Part shown: one piece after another, positions 27,749 to 36,014 of the stretch
Position numbering within the stretch: the first letter of the stretch is position 1
How the letters are laid out: the number at the start of each line of letters is the position of its first letter
NCBI RefSeq assembly: GCF_015687155.1
Contig: NZ_JADPQF010000002.1
Location: 372,001 to 436,000 of the forward strand
DNA length: 64,000 bases
Reading direction: 5' to 3'
Source: Aliikangiella sp. G2MR2-5
Lineage (GTDB): Bacteria; Pseudomonadota; Gammaproteobacteria; Enterobacterales; Kangiellaceae
Program-made: the position numbers and the translations under genes
Notes under the pieces: model-generated
What the model saw: the letters and a program-made list of their open reading frames with translations, nothing else
The model's database searches: none
What the model was told of the DNA's origin: nothing

Positions 27749-28573
27749 TTAGAACTCGTTTAAAACTATCCCTGTTAATTTTTCATTTCCAATAGCCATC
27801 GCGGCGTAACGAATTTCTTCTTTAGTACATTTTCCATGAGGTACGACTAAAATCACCATGTCACACATTTCGATTAGAATTCGAGTATCCGCAGATTGGG
27901 TAATACTTGGTGCATCAATGATAGGAAAGCGCTCTGGATAGCGGGTTGCCATATCTTTCATCATACTTTTCATTTTTTCTGATGTGAAATATTCCGCAGC
28001 ACTGACTCTCACCTTACCGCTGGGCAGTAAGCGCAGTCTTGGTATTGGCGTTTTCTTGAGCACATCTTCCATGCCGTATTCGTCTGACTCAAGATAATCG
28101 ATCAAGCCAATATCAGACTCTACATCTAGCAAGCTAGCTAGTTGCGGATTATTAATATTGGCATCTACAAGTAGTGATGTCTTGCCTTCATCCAATGCAA
28201 AGGTTGCCGCCAGGTTTGTTGCCACCATGCTGTTACCACCGGATGGAACAACAGAAGTCACCAAAGTTACGAAGTTTTCTTTCTCAGTTGAAGTCAGTAG
28301 TTTTGTTCTCAAGTTCCGATATTTATTGAGCAAAACCGAATCTTTCATCGACGGATTGATCAAACCTTTAGCCGCCAACTCTTCTGCGGTAAAAATTTTA
28401 TCTTGAGCCATCTGAGTTATCTGGTTGCGCGCAGATGCTAAATCTTTCGGCGGACGAGATCTTGACTCAGCAACCTCTTTTTCAGATTGAACAATTTCAT
28501 CAATGAAATCTTCGGAGTCCTTTCCATCTTTTTTGCCTTTGGATTTTAAATAGGCTGATTCGATAATACTCAT
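27749..28573 (-). CDS. CpsD/CapB-like ATPase (XrtA-locus tyrosine-kinase homologue) with a degenerate P-loop
   Basis: The 274-residue protein has the MinD/CpsD fold: TSVVPSGGNSMVATNLA at the Walker A position, LLVDAN at Walker A' and FPIIDAPS at Walker B. The P-loop lysine expected before Ser is replaced by Asn (N114), and there is no C-terminal tyrosine cluster, so it may not be an active tyrosine kinase. The ATG at 28573 overlaps the Wzz gene's stop as ATGA with a GGGA upstream; a longer frame to 28621 is less likely. It presumably pairs with the Wzz-like protein to control chain length and export. Confidence 0.85.
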   Translation of the reverse strand: MSIIESAYLKSKGKKDGKDSEDFIDEIVQSEKEVAESRSRPPKDLASARNQITQMAQDKIFTAEELAAKGLINPSMKDSVLLNKYRNLRTKLLTSTEKENFVTLVTSVVPSGGNSMVATNLAATFALDEGKTSLLVDANINNPQLASLLDVESDIGLIDYLESDEYGMEDVLKKTPIPRLRLLPSGKVRVSAAEYFTSEKMKSMMKDMATRYPERFPIIDAPSITQSADTRILIEMCDMVILVVPHGKCTKEEIRYAAMAIGNEKLTGIVLNEF

Positions 28574-30108
28574 GATATTCCCGCCACTCTTAGGTAAATC
28601 TGGTATCCATAAAGCGCCCAAATTGAAAATGCAATCAGTCCAATTACCGAAGCTTTCATAAAATTACTTTTCTTTTGAGCTGGAGTACTTGCCGTGTAGA
28701 CAGAGGCCAGAACAGGTAATCCAAGCCCTTCAGTGATCACTTTTGCGTCACGTACCTTTTGATCAATCATACTTAAACCATAACTGATACCAATAGGTAC
28801 GAAAATTGACAGTACCAATCCAGCCAGAACAATGTGAGCAAAGCGGATACCTTTTGGCGTCACAGGTAAAGAAGCCGACTCCTGAATCTTTACAGTTAGA
28901 CCCTGGTTTTCGATGTCAATATTCATTGATATACGAGCATTCTCCCTTTGCTCTAACAATTGCTGATACATTTGCTGATTAACCTGATTGTCCCGAGTTA
29001 GCTCAGCCATTTCTGCCTCAACCGCATTAATTCGATCTTTCGTCGCTCTTTCTCTTTCCATCAGGTTTTCAATTTGTTGTTTACGAGAGTCGAGCGAAGA
29101 CAAGGTTGTTTGCGAGCGTAAAATCTGACGGCGTAGCTCTTGGGCAATGGGACCATCTCGCAGTTCAGTATTGCCAGAATTGCTACCAGAGTTTCTTGTC
29201 TCAATTTCTTGTTTAATTTGATCTTCAAGTGTCTGAATTTGACCTTTCAACTGTACTATGTCGGGATAATCTTCCATATAGGTAAGACGAAGATCCGCTA
29301 ACCGTTCTTCAAGTTGTTGAATTCGCGCACTTAACTGACTTTCTCGAGCGATGCTTCCTGAGTTTTGAGTACCGCTTTCGCCTGCTAGTTGCCTTCTTCT
29401 GGCTTCAAGCTTTGAGCGTTCTTCATAGATTTCCATTTCAACGCCTTCTAGCTGACGCTTGAGTTGTAACAGGCGTTCATCAGCAGCAGCTTCCGCGCCA
29501 GGAGTCGCATCAATATTGCGAGATCTAAAATCCTTAATCGCTTGTTCTGCGTTTTGGAGCTTTTTATGGTATTCCTCTACCTGACTATTGATAAACTCAA
29601 ATGCTGCACGACTCTCTTCTCGCTTAGTTCGGAGAGTTTCATCGACGATGATTTCAGACATGAGCTTGGTGGTTTCATAAGCTCTTCTAGGCAGTTCGTC
29701 TTTGAAAGAGATTCGAAGTAAATTATCTCCAGAGTTTCTAAATTCAGTCCTTTTTTTAATCGACTCAATCTTCTGATCTCTTTCAATTGCCGAGGGCTCA
29801 GAGTCAAACCAATCTGCAGCCTGGAGAATCTGGCTCATCGATTTACGGCTAAATACTATTTCACGCGCAATTTTTGCTCTGTCCTGAGCGCTAGTAGTGA
29901 CAGCAGTCCCTTCCATTAAGGGACGCAAAATATTTTGTCTATCGACAAATATAGTACTGGATGAGGTATAAACCTTGGGCCAGATTAGCGCCAATACGAG
30001 AAATAAAATTGCTGTAATTACAAACAATATTGTTGAAAGTACTTTTCTTTCCCAAGTTTCCCTCATCAGGTTCTTGAGAAGATCGGTTATCGACATATCC
30101 ATATACAA
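28570..30108 (-). CDS. Polysaccharide chain-length determinant / co-polymerase (Wzz family, XrtA type)
   Basis: The 512-residue protein has a membrane helix near residues 20-42, a large periplasmic part with long coiled coils (about 165-410) and a second helix pair near the C-terminus (about 432-452 and 485-505). SASLPVTPKGI just before the C-terminal helix is the typical Pro-rich Wzz motif. It sets polymer length and links the export channel to the cytoplasmic kinase. The start is ambiguous: TTG at 30108 has an AAGG six bases upstream, while ATGs at 30102 and 30096 are also in frame. It is co-transcribed with the Wza-like gene eight bases away. Confidence 0.88.
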   Translation of the reverse strand: MYMDMSITDLLKNLMRETWERKVLSTILFVITAILFLVLALIWPKVYTSSSTIFVDRQNILRPLMEGTAVTTSAQDRAKIAREIVFSRKSMSQILQAADWFDSEPSAIERDQKIESIKKRTEFRNSGDNLLRISFKDELPRRAYETTKLMSEIIVDETLRTKREESRAAFEFINSQVEEYHKKLQNAEQAIKDFRSRNIDATPGAEAAADERLLQLKRQLEGVEMEIYEERSKLEARRRQLAGESGTQNSGSIARESQLSARIQQLEERLADLRLTYMEDYPDIVQLKGQIQTLEDQIKQEIETRNSGSNSGNTELRDGPIAQELRRQILRSQTTLSSLDSRKQQIENLMERERATKDRINAVEAEMAELTRDNQVNQQMYQQLLEQRENARISMNIDIENQGLTVKIQESASLPVTPKGIRFAHIVLAGLVLSIFVPIGISYGLSMIDQKVRDAKVITEGLGLPVLASVYTASTPAQKKSNFMKASVIGLIAFSIWALYGYQIYLRVAGIS

Positions 30109-30116
30109 CTACTACC

Positions 30117-30734
30117 TTAGAATGTGCGTTCAGGGACCGAAATGATATCTCCTGGTTCAATCGCAATATTGGTTCGCATATCACCATCATTGAGTATATC
30201 GAACATATCGATATCAATTGACTCTATCTTACCATTAATTTTTCGGAACAACTTAGTGCTGTTACCAGCAGCAAATTCATTCAGCCCTCCGGCTTCCAAA
30301 ACGACGTCCAAAATGGTCATTCCCTGGCGAAAATTGAGAGAACGAGGCGCTCTCACAGCACCTGTAACTCTGACTCGAGATAGAAACTCGTGGCTTCTTA
30401 GCTCGACCAATATCACCGCCACCTGAGGATCCCTAATAAATTTGGTTAACTTTTGTGTGATATCTTCAGAAACTTCTGTCGGCGTTTTGCCACCCGCAAG
30501 AACCTCTCCGACCAATGGCACCGATATTTTTCCGTCAGGACGGACAGGTACCGTGATAGACAAATCCGGATGACGCCAAACATTCACCTGAACTTGATCA
30601 TCAACGCCGATATGATACTGGTCTACTAGCAGACGTGAATTTTCGCTAACTTCAGGTCCATAGCTGACGGATTCAGGAAGATTACTACAGCCAGTAATCA
30701 TCAGTGCTAAACAAATTCCGATAATTCTTATCAT
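30117..30734 (-). CDS. Polysaccharide export lipoprotein (Wza-like, XrtA type)
   Basis: A short protein (205 residues) with a lipoprotein signal ending MITGC. The Poly_export domain opens YHIGVDDQVQVNVWRHPDLS, followed by VRPDGKISVPLVGEV, and a SLBB-like region with RVTGAVRAPRSLNF. It should form the periplasmic and outer-membrane conduit for the exopolysaccharide. I prefer the ATG at 30734: an AAGGA lies six bases upstream of it but abuts the alternative ATG at 30740. It begins the run Wza-Wzz-CpsD-outer-membrane protein. Confidence 0.9.
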   Translation of the reverse strand: MIRIIGICLALMITGCSNLPESVSYGPEVSENSRLLVDQYHIGVDDQVQVNVWRHPDLSITVPVRPDGKISVPLVGEVLAGGKTPTEVSEDITQKLTKFIRDPQVAVILVELRSHEFLSRVRVTGAVRAPRSLNFRQGMTILDVVLEAGGLNEFAAGNSTKLFRKINGKIESIDIDMFDILNDGDMRTNIAIEPGDIISVPERTF

Positions 30735-30740
30735 TTTCAT

Positions 30741-31053
30741 TCCTTATTAAGTTCCATCTCCGAGTAATGATATCATTTTTAGCGATTTGGACAAATAATT
30801 GAGCAATTTTCGGTCAATCATCTCCCAAATAAATAAAATGCTATCGCAACAAGACTAAATACAGGTAAAACTAGTCAATCAAACAGGGAATTGCCAAGAT
30901 AGTAGCAGAAGCCACTACACCAGATGAGACTCATTCCTTGAGCTTGAATGTCCACACAGCAATAATCAATTTGCTGCTTACCACTATTTATCCTTAATCA
31001 GGTTTTACAAACCTATATCACTTCTATCCAAAGCAAGCGACCAAGCCTGTAGT
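30741..31053. other. Intergenic region between the acyl carrier protein and the Wza-like gene
   Basis: These 313 AT-rich bases follow the stop of the leftward acyl carrier protein gene and precede the leftward export gene. A promoter for the assembly operon is expected here. I found no clear sigma-70 or sigma-54 promoter, no strong hairpin and no additional gene. Confidence 0.45.
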
Positions 31054-31314
31054 TTAGGCAGCTTGTTTCTCTTTAACAAAATCAACTAAACTCGCCACAG
31101 ACTCAAATACCTCTGCTGAAAGTTCGTCATCTTCAGCCATAAAGCCAAAAGTTTCTTCCAGAGCAGTAATCACAGAGACAATAGCCATAGAGTCAAACTC
31201 CGGAATATCTCCTAATAATAGAGTTTCATCTGCCATTTGCTCAACCTCCAAGTCTAATGACAGGATATCAATCAATAGCTGTTTTACTGTGGAAGATACG
31301 TCCAAATTGCTCAT
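31054..31314 (-). CDS. Acyl carrier protein
   Basis: The 86-residue protein has the four-helix carrier fold. The phosphopantetheine site is FDSMAIVSVI with Ser42; the usual Leu after Ser is replaced by Met, as in non-fatty-acid carriers. Phosphopantetheinylated carriers of this kind are found in exosortase A loci next to an adenylate-forming ligase. Here the most likely partner is the CapK-like ligase at 10610-11953, although it is 19 kb away. It is divergent from serA. Confidence 0.85.
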   Translation of the reverse strand: MSNLDVSSTVKQLLIDILSLDLEVEQMADETLLLGDIPEFDSMAIVSVITALEETFGFMAEDDELSAEVFESVASLVDFVKEKQAA

Positions 31315-31504
31315 AGTTTGTACTTTTACCTAATTTGGGCGGGATTCTATCAGTAACTGCCACCCAATGCACTCCACATTTGCATCATTTATAGCAGGCA
31401 TAACCAATAATTTGGACGAAATAACAGATCGATTGTTCTCACCTATAGTATTGCTACACATTTTTTCTTATCCTAAGCCTACTAACCATAATAGGAATAA
31501 AACA

Positions 31505-32740
31505 GTGACCATCCAGGCAACTTCTTTTGACAAAGCAAAGATAAAAATAGTCTTGCTTGAAGGTATTCATGCAAGTGCAGTTAAAGTTTTCGAAAACTCA
31601 GGCTATAGCAATATTGTTACGGCGCCAAAGTCGCTCCCTTTTGACGAGTTAAAATCCACTCTGGCTGATGCCCATTTTCTCGGGATTCGCTCGCGAACTC
31701 AGGTAACAGAAGCACTTTTGGCACATACCCCGAAATTAGCTGCTATTGGCTGCTTTTGTATCGGTACAAACCAGGTTGATCTAGAAGCCACAGAAGTAAG
31801 AGGCATTCCTGTATTCAACGCCCCTTTTGCCAATACTCGCAGTGTTGCCGAACTGGTGCTCGGAGAAATGATTTTACTCCTTCGCGGCGTTCCCCTGAAA
31901 AATGCTGCCGCACACAGGGGCGAATGGCTAAAGAGTGCTATTAACTCATTTGAAACCCGAGGAAAAACTCTTGGCATTGTTGGCTATGGGCATATTGGAA
32001 CACAAATAGGAATTTTGGCAGAAAATCTCGGCATGAGCGTGCAGTTCTATGATATAGAAAGCAAGCTGGCGCTCGGAAATGCAGTAGCAGCAGATAGCTA
32101 TCATCAACTTTTAGAAACTTCCGATGTTGTCACTTTCCATGTTCCGGAAACAGAACAAACCAAACTTATGATGAATGCGGAAGCCTTTTCACACTTAAAA
32201 AAAGGTGCCATTTTAATCAATGCCTCTCGTGGCACAGTGGTGGAAATTGAGTCATTGTGTAAAGCACTTGAATCCGGCGATGTCACCGGAGCGGCAATTG
32301 ATGTTTTCCCTAAAGAGCCTAAGTCTAATCAGGATGAATTCGAGTCGCCATTACGCGCTTTCGACAATGTTATTCTTACTCCGCATGTTGGAGGCAGTAC
32401 CATGGAAGCTCAAGCCAATATAGGTATCGAGGTTAGCGAGAAGCTAGTCAAATATAGTGACAACGGTTCAACCTTATCATCCGTGAATATCCCTGAAGTT
32501 GCTCTACCTTCTCATGCTGGTAAACATAGAATCTGCCACTTCCATCATAATGAGCCAGGAATTCTCGCTAAAATCAATGATGTATTCTATTCCGAGAATG
32601 CCAATATCGCGGCCCAATACTTGCAAACAACTAAAAATGTAGGTTATGTAGTTACCGATATTGATCAGTCTTCCAGTAACAATGCATTTGAAAAGCTCAA
32701 GCAGATTCCGGGTACAATTCGAAGTCGAATTCTCTACTAA
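31505..32740 (+). CDS. serA: D-3-phosphoglycerate dehydrogenase
   Basis: This enzyme catalyses the first committed step of serine synthesis, oxidising 3-phosphoglycerate with NAD. From the chosen start it has 411 residues, matching the short E. coli-type SerA (410). LGIVGYGHIGTQIG is the NAD-binding motif, HVGGSTMEAQANIG carries the catalytic His, and the C-terminal ACT domain (about 335-411) starts ICHFHHNEPGILAKIN and should bind serine for feedback inhibition. The frame is open back to 31367, but the GTG at 31505 has an AGGA eight bases upstream and gives the family length. Confidence 0.95.
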   Translation: MTIQATSFDKAKIKIVLLEGIHASAVKVFENSGYSNIVTAPKSLPFDELKSTLADAHFLGIRSRTQVTEALLAHTPKLAAIGCFCIGTNQVDLEATEVRGIPVFNAPFANTRSVAELVLGEMILLLRGVPLKNAAAHRGEWLKSAINSFETRGKTLGIVGYGHIGTQIGILAENLGMSVQFYDIESKLALGNAVAADSYHQLLETSDVVTFHVPETEQTKLMMNAEAFSHLKKGAILINASRGTVVEIESLCKALESGDVTGAAIDVFPKEPKSNQDEFESPLRAFDNVILTPHVGGSTMEAQANIGIEVSEKLVKYSDNGSTLSSVNIPEVALPSHAGKHRICHFHHNEPGILAKINDVFYSENANIAAQYLQTTKNVGYVVTDIDQSSSNNAFEKLKQIPGTIRSRILY

Positions 32741-32751
32741 AGTCTGCCAGT

Positions 32752-32783
32752 TGCTCCGGTTACTAATGCCGGAGCAGCTTTTC
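32752..32783 (+). terminator. Rho-independent terminator after serA
   Basis: Arms TGCTCCGG (32752-32759) and CCGGAGCA (32769-32776) enclose a nine-base loop, followed by GCTTTT. It lies 11 bases after the serA stop. Confidence 0.75.
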
Positions 32784-32925
32784 CCTGAATACTGATCACT
32801 TCGAACGCCTCACCCAGGTATTGCCAGCAATAGATTTGAATAAGAAAGCTTTTGATTAGTGAAGTCATAAATCGCAAGTCGAGCCCCATATTAGATTAAC
32901 CCTGGTAAGGCTGCATCAATTGCTA

Positions 32926-32959
32926 TTGCGAATGGATAATAACGCACTATAATGGTGCA
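32926..32959 (+). promoter_or_regulatory. ntrB promoter with an overlapping NtrC operator
   Basis: TTGCGA (32926-32931) and TATAAT (32948-32953) are spaced 16 bases apart and form a sigma-70 promoter about 75 bases upstream of ntrB. The minus-10 box sits inside CGCACTATAATGGTGCA (32943-32959), which matches the enterobacterial NtrC site TGCACYANNNTGGTGCA at all but the first specified position. In E. coli, NtrC binding over glnLp represses ntrBC, so the same autorepression is likely here. Confidence 0.75.
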
Positions 32960-33028
32960 ATGAAATGTATAAAATAGAATATCTCACCATTTTGGTTAGT
33001 ACGTTTACGATATAGAGAGTTAATTCCG

Positions 33029-34060
33029 TTGATTTCAATCGAAGTTTTGAGCACTGCTGTCGTTCTGTTAAACGAACAATGTCAGGTAAAACAGATGAAC
33101 CAGTCAGCTGAAAGGTTGCTGGGTGTTTCTGCTCGCCATATTCTCGAGCAAAACTTTTTTGAATTGATTCGGTTTGAGTTTGATTACTCCTCTTTAAGCC
33201 AACTGGTAGATCAAAACCAGTCATGCTTTATAGAAGATACACCATTGCGGACAGCCACCGGCATTACCAGAGTCAACATGATGGCAAGTGGCCGCGAAGT
33301 CGATCGGGAGTCATTCCTGCTTCTGGAAATCCAATCCAGTGAACATCACTCTCATATTAGGAAAGATATGGAACTTCAGCACCAAAGTGAGGTTTCGAAT
33401 CACCTTATAAGAAATCTAGCTCACGAGATAAAAAACCCTTTAGGCGGTATCAAAGGCGCGGCTCAATTGCTAGAGCGCAAACTGCCGGATGAAGTAAGCC
33501 GTCGGTACACCCAGATAATTATCCAGGAGTCAGATCGCCTCGGTTCCCTGGTCGACAAACTACTCTTGCCAGCGGCTCCAGAACCGCCGCAATTAATCAA
33601 TATCCACCGAATCACTGAACAGGTCGTCGATATAATTACACTACAAAGTGAAGAACAGAGTACGTTTGTACGTGACTATGATCCTAGTTTACCCGAGATC
33701 AGAGTATCTCCAGGCCAGATCCAGCAAGCGCTGCTTAATCTGGTAAAAAATGCAGTGGAGGCTGTGAGCCACAATGGGAAAATAACACTACGAACGCGAA
33801 TCTTAATGCAGCATACGATTGGCAAAACTCAGTACAAGCAAGTGATCAGAATCGACGTGCTCGATAACGGCCCGGGAATAGCCCCCGAAATCACAAGAGA
33901 TATATTCTTCCCGACCATTTCCGGCAAAAACTCTAGCGGACTTGGCCTGAGTATTGCACAGTCGCTTGTACAAAGACATGCAGGAATTATCGAAGTCACC
34001 AGCGAACCAGGCAATACCTGTTTCAGTATTTTTTTACCGCTTGAGCATAATCATGAGTAA
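33029..34060 (+). CDS. glnL: Nitrogen regulation sensor histidine kinase NtrB
   Basis: The 343-residue cytoplasmic kinase has an N-terminal PAS domain (about 8-100), the H-box RNLAHEIKNPLGGIKGAAQLL with phospho-accepting His132, an N-box near NLVKNAVEA, and G-boxes DNGPGIAPE and GKNSSGLGLSIAQSL. No membrane segment is present, as expected for NtrB. It phosphorylates NtrC under nitrogen limitation and is controlled by PII. The start codon is TTG, with a GAGAG about 11 bases before it. It overlaps ntrC by eight bases. Confidence 0.95.
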   Translation: MISIEVLSTAVVLLNEQCQVKQMNQSAERLLGVSARHILEQNFFELIRFEFDYSSLSQLVDQNQSCFIEDTPLRTATGITRVNMMASGREVDRESFLLLEIQSSEHHSHIRKDMELQHQSEVSNHLIRNLAHEIKNPLGGIKGAAQLLERKLPDEVSRRYTQIIIQESDRLGSLVDKLLLPAAPEPPQLINIHRITEQVVDIITLQSEEQSTFVRDYDPSLPEIRVSPGQIQQALLNLVKNAVEAVSHNGKITLRTRILMQHTIGKTQYKQVIRIDVLDNGPGIAPEITRDIFFPTISGKNSSGLGLSIAQSLVQRHAGIIEVTSEPGNTCFSIFLPLEHNHE

Positions 34061-35453
34061 TTCATACAACAACAAAAACATTTTACTAGTCGACGATGAT
34101 GACAGCATTCGCTGGGTGCTTAATGAATTACTATCCGACCTTGGCCATACTGTAATCCAGGCTAACTCGGCAGAAGACGCTCAGACTCAACTCGAACGTC
34201 AATCTTTTGATTTATTGATGAGCGATATTCGAATGCAGGGAAAAAGCGGAATAGAGCTACTCGATTACTGCCAGGAAATCCTACCGGAATTACCGGTGAT
34301 CATCATGACGGCTCATTCCGATCTTGATAGTGCTGTACAAGCCTACCAACAAGGAGCATTTGAGTATTTGCCAAAACCATTCGATCTTGATGAAGTTGTT
34401 GCCACAGTGGACAGAGCACTGCATGCAAAACACACTGAGCAACCACCGGAAAGATTGGAGGAGCACTCTGAACGTTTTTCAATTGTTGGCGAGTCGCCAG
34501 CTATGCAAGATCTGTATCGAGCAATTGGCAGACTTTCCAATTCACAGGTCACAGTGCTCATTCATGGTGAATCCGGAACCGGAAAAGAACTGGTGGCTAA
34601 CGCACTTCACCAGCATAGTCCCAGAAAAGGGGCCCCATTTATTGCGCTAAATATGGCAGCAATCCCCAGAGACCTGATCGAGTCAGAGTTATTTGGTCAT
34701 GAGCGAGGGGCTTTTACCGGTGCAAATGCACGTTACCTTGGTCGATTTGAACAAGCTGATGGCGGCACCCTTTTCCTTGATGAAATTGGTGATATGCCAT
34801 TAGAAACACAAACACGATTACTCAGGGTATTGTCCGAAGGTTCCTTTTATCGTATTGGCTCAACTCAGCCTACTCGAGTCAATGTTCGAATAATTGCAGC
34901 AACCCATCAGGACCTGGGCGAAAAAGTAAAAAGAGGTGAGTTCAGGGAAGATCTCTATCATCGCCTCAACGTGATTCCATTGAGATTACCTGCGTTAAGA
35001 CAAAGAAGTAGCGACATACCATTACTGGCAGATTATTTCTTATCCAAGATAGCCAATGAGATTGGCGAGCCTCGCAAGCAGCTATCTGAACAATCGCTTA
35101 CCATACTACAGGCCTATCACTGGCCAGGAAATGTAAGACAGCTTGAAAATACATGTCGCTGGCTGTCAGTAATGGCTAACTCACAAATAATTCTACCGCA
35201 GGATTTACCGCCAGATATCGCCGATCAATCGACTCCCAATCTGCCGACTGTCGAGTGGCAAAATATACTCGCCAATAAGTTGATTAGCGAATACCAAAAA
35301 GGCAATCATAATGCATTAATCAAAGCGCAATCAGATATCGAGCAATTGATGATTAAGACGGCTCTGGAAATCACGGTTGGGAAAAAAGCAGAAGCTTCGA
35401 AAGTCCTTGGGTGGGGTAGAAATACACTAACAAGAAAGCTCAAGACAGGGTAA
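34053..35453 (+). CDS. glnG: Nitrogen regulation response regulator NtrC
   Basis: The 466-residue protein has a receiver domain (phospho-acceptor Asp58 in [10 protein letters not shown]), a sigma-54-interacting AAA+ domain with Walker A GESGTGKE, the GAFTGA loop and Walker [12 protein letters not shown], and a C-terminal Fis-type helix-turn-helix ([19 protein letters not shown]). It activates sigma-54 promoters of nitrogen genes. The ATG at 34053 lies eight bases before the end of ntrB and places the receiver at the usual distance; an upstream in-frame start at 33954 would run through ntrB. Confidence 0.96.
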   Translation: MSNSYNNKNILLVDDDDSIRWVLNELLSDLGHTVIQANSAEDAQTQLERQSFDLLMSDIRMQGKSGIELLDYCQEILPELPVIIMTAHSDLDSAVQAYQQGAFEYLPKPFDLDEVVATVDRALHAKHTEQPPERLEEHSERFSIVGESPAMQDLYRAIGRLSNSQVTVLIHGESGTGKELVANALHQHSPRKGAPFIALNMAAIPRDLIESELFGHERGAFTGANARYLGRFEQADGGTLFLDEIGDMPLETQTRLLRVLSEGSFYRIGSTQPTRVNVRIIAATHQDLGEKVKRGEFREDLYHRLNVIPLRLPALRQRSSDIPLLADYFLSKIANEIGEPRKQLSEQSLTILQAYHWPGNVRQLENTCRWLSVMANSQIILPQDLPPDIADQSTPNLPTVEWQNILANKLISEYQKGNHNALIKAQSDIEQLMIKTALEITVGKKAEASKVLGWGRNTLTRKLKTG

Positions 35454-35496
35454 ACTAGCTACCCAGATTTAAATGTAATCCGATTCAAGTTTCAAA

Positions 35497-35973
35497 ATGC
35501 TTAATATAGTCCTGTTCGAGCCAGAAATTCCGCCTAACACCGGTAACATCATTCGGCTGTGTGCCAATACTGGATTTAACCTTCATATCATAGAGCCTTG
35601 CGGTTTTGAGTTAGATGACAAAAGGCTCAGAAGAGCAGGGCTCGATTACCATGAATTTGCGGCACTGAAAATTCACAAAAATTACCAGACATTTCTGGAT
35701 AATGAATCACCACAAAGATTATTTGCCTGTTCTACCAAAGGCAGAGCAAACCCGACTCAGGCGCAATTCGCAGCAAATGATTATTTATTGTTTGGTCCCG
35801 AATCTCGGGGACTGCCAGTTGAAATATTGGAAAGCTTACCCAAAAGTAACATACTCAGACTGCCAATGATGGAAAATAGTCGCAGCCTGAACTTATCTAA
35901 CTGCGTGGCCGTTTTTGTTTACGAAGCATGGCGTCAGCTAGATTTCAAAGGGGCATTTTTGCCTGAAGATTAA
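35497..35973 (+). CDS. trmL: tRNA (cytidine(34)-2'-O)-methyltransferase TrmL
   Basis: This 158-residue SPOUT methyltransferase modifies the wobble base of certain leucine tRNAs with S-adenosylmethionine. It has the three family motifs: [31 protein letters not shown] and [23 protein letters not shown], which form the trefoil knot. The length matches E. coli TrmL (157). Its position next to gpsA resembles the E. coli secB-gpsA-cysE-trmL neighbourhood, with cysE missing. Confidence 0.96.
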   Translation: MLNIVLFEPEIPPNTGNIIRLCANTGFNLHIIEPCGFELDDKRLRRAGLDYHEFAALKIHKNYQTFLDNESPQRLFACSTKGRANPTQAQFAANDYLLFGPESRGLPVEILESLPKSNILRLPMMENSRSLNLSNCVAVFVYEAWRQLDFKGAFLPED

Positions 35974-35990
35974 TGCAAAAAATTATGTTT

Positions 35991-36014
35991 TGAAAAAACA
36001 GTGAGTAGACTGTT
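35991..36014 (-). terminator. Possible terminator after gpsA
   Basis: Read leftward, AACAGT (opposite 36009-36014) and ACTGTT (opposite 35997-36002) form a short stem, followed by a run of T residues. It overlaps the gpsA stop region. The stem is only six bases, so this is tentative. Confidence 0.4.

Noticed and set aside
30880-30905. Leftward TTGGCA as a sigma-54 promoter for the Wza-like operon
   Set aside because: No TTGC occurs at the right distance on that strand.
31367-31504. N-terminal extension of SerA
   Set aside because: It would add 46 residues absent from the family. The GTG at 31505 has a ribosome site and gives the expected length.
33954-34052. Upstream extension of ntrC within ntrB
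   Set aside because: The extra 33 residues are the ntrB sequence read in another frame; the receiver domain begins properly at 34053.
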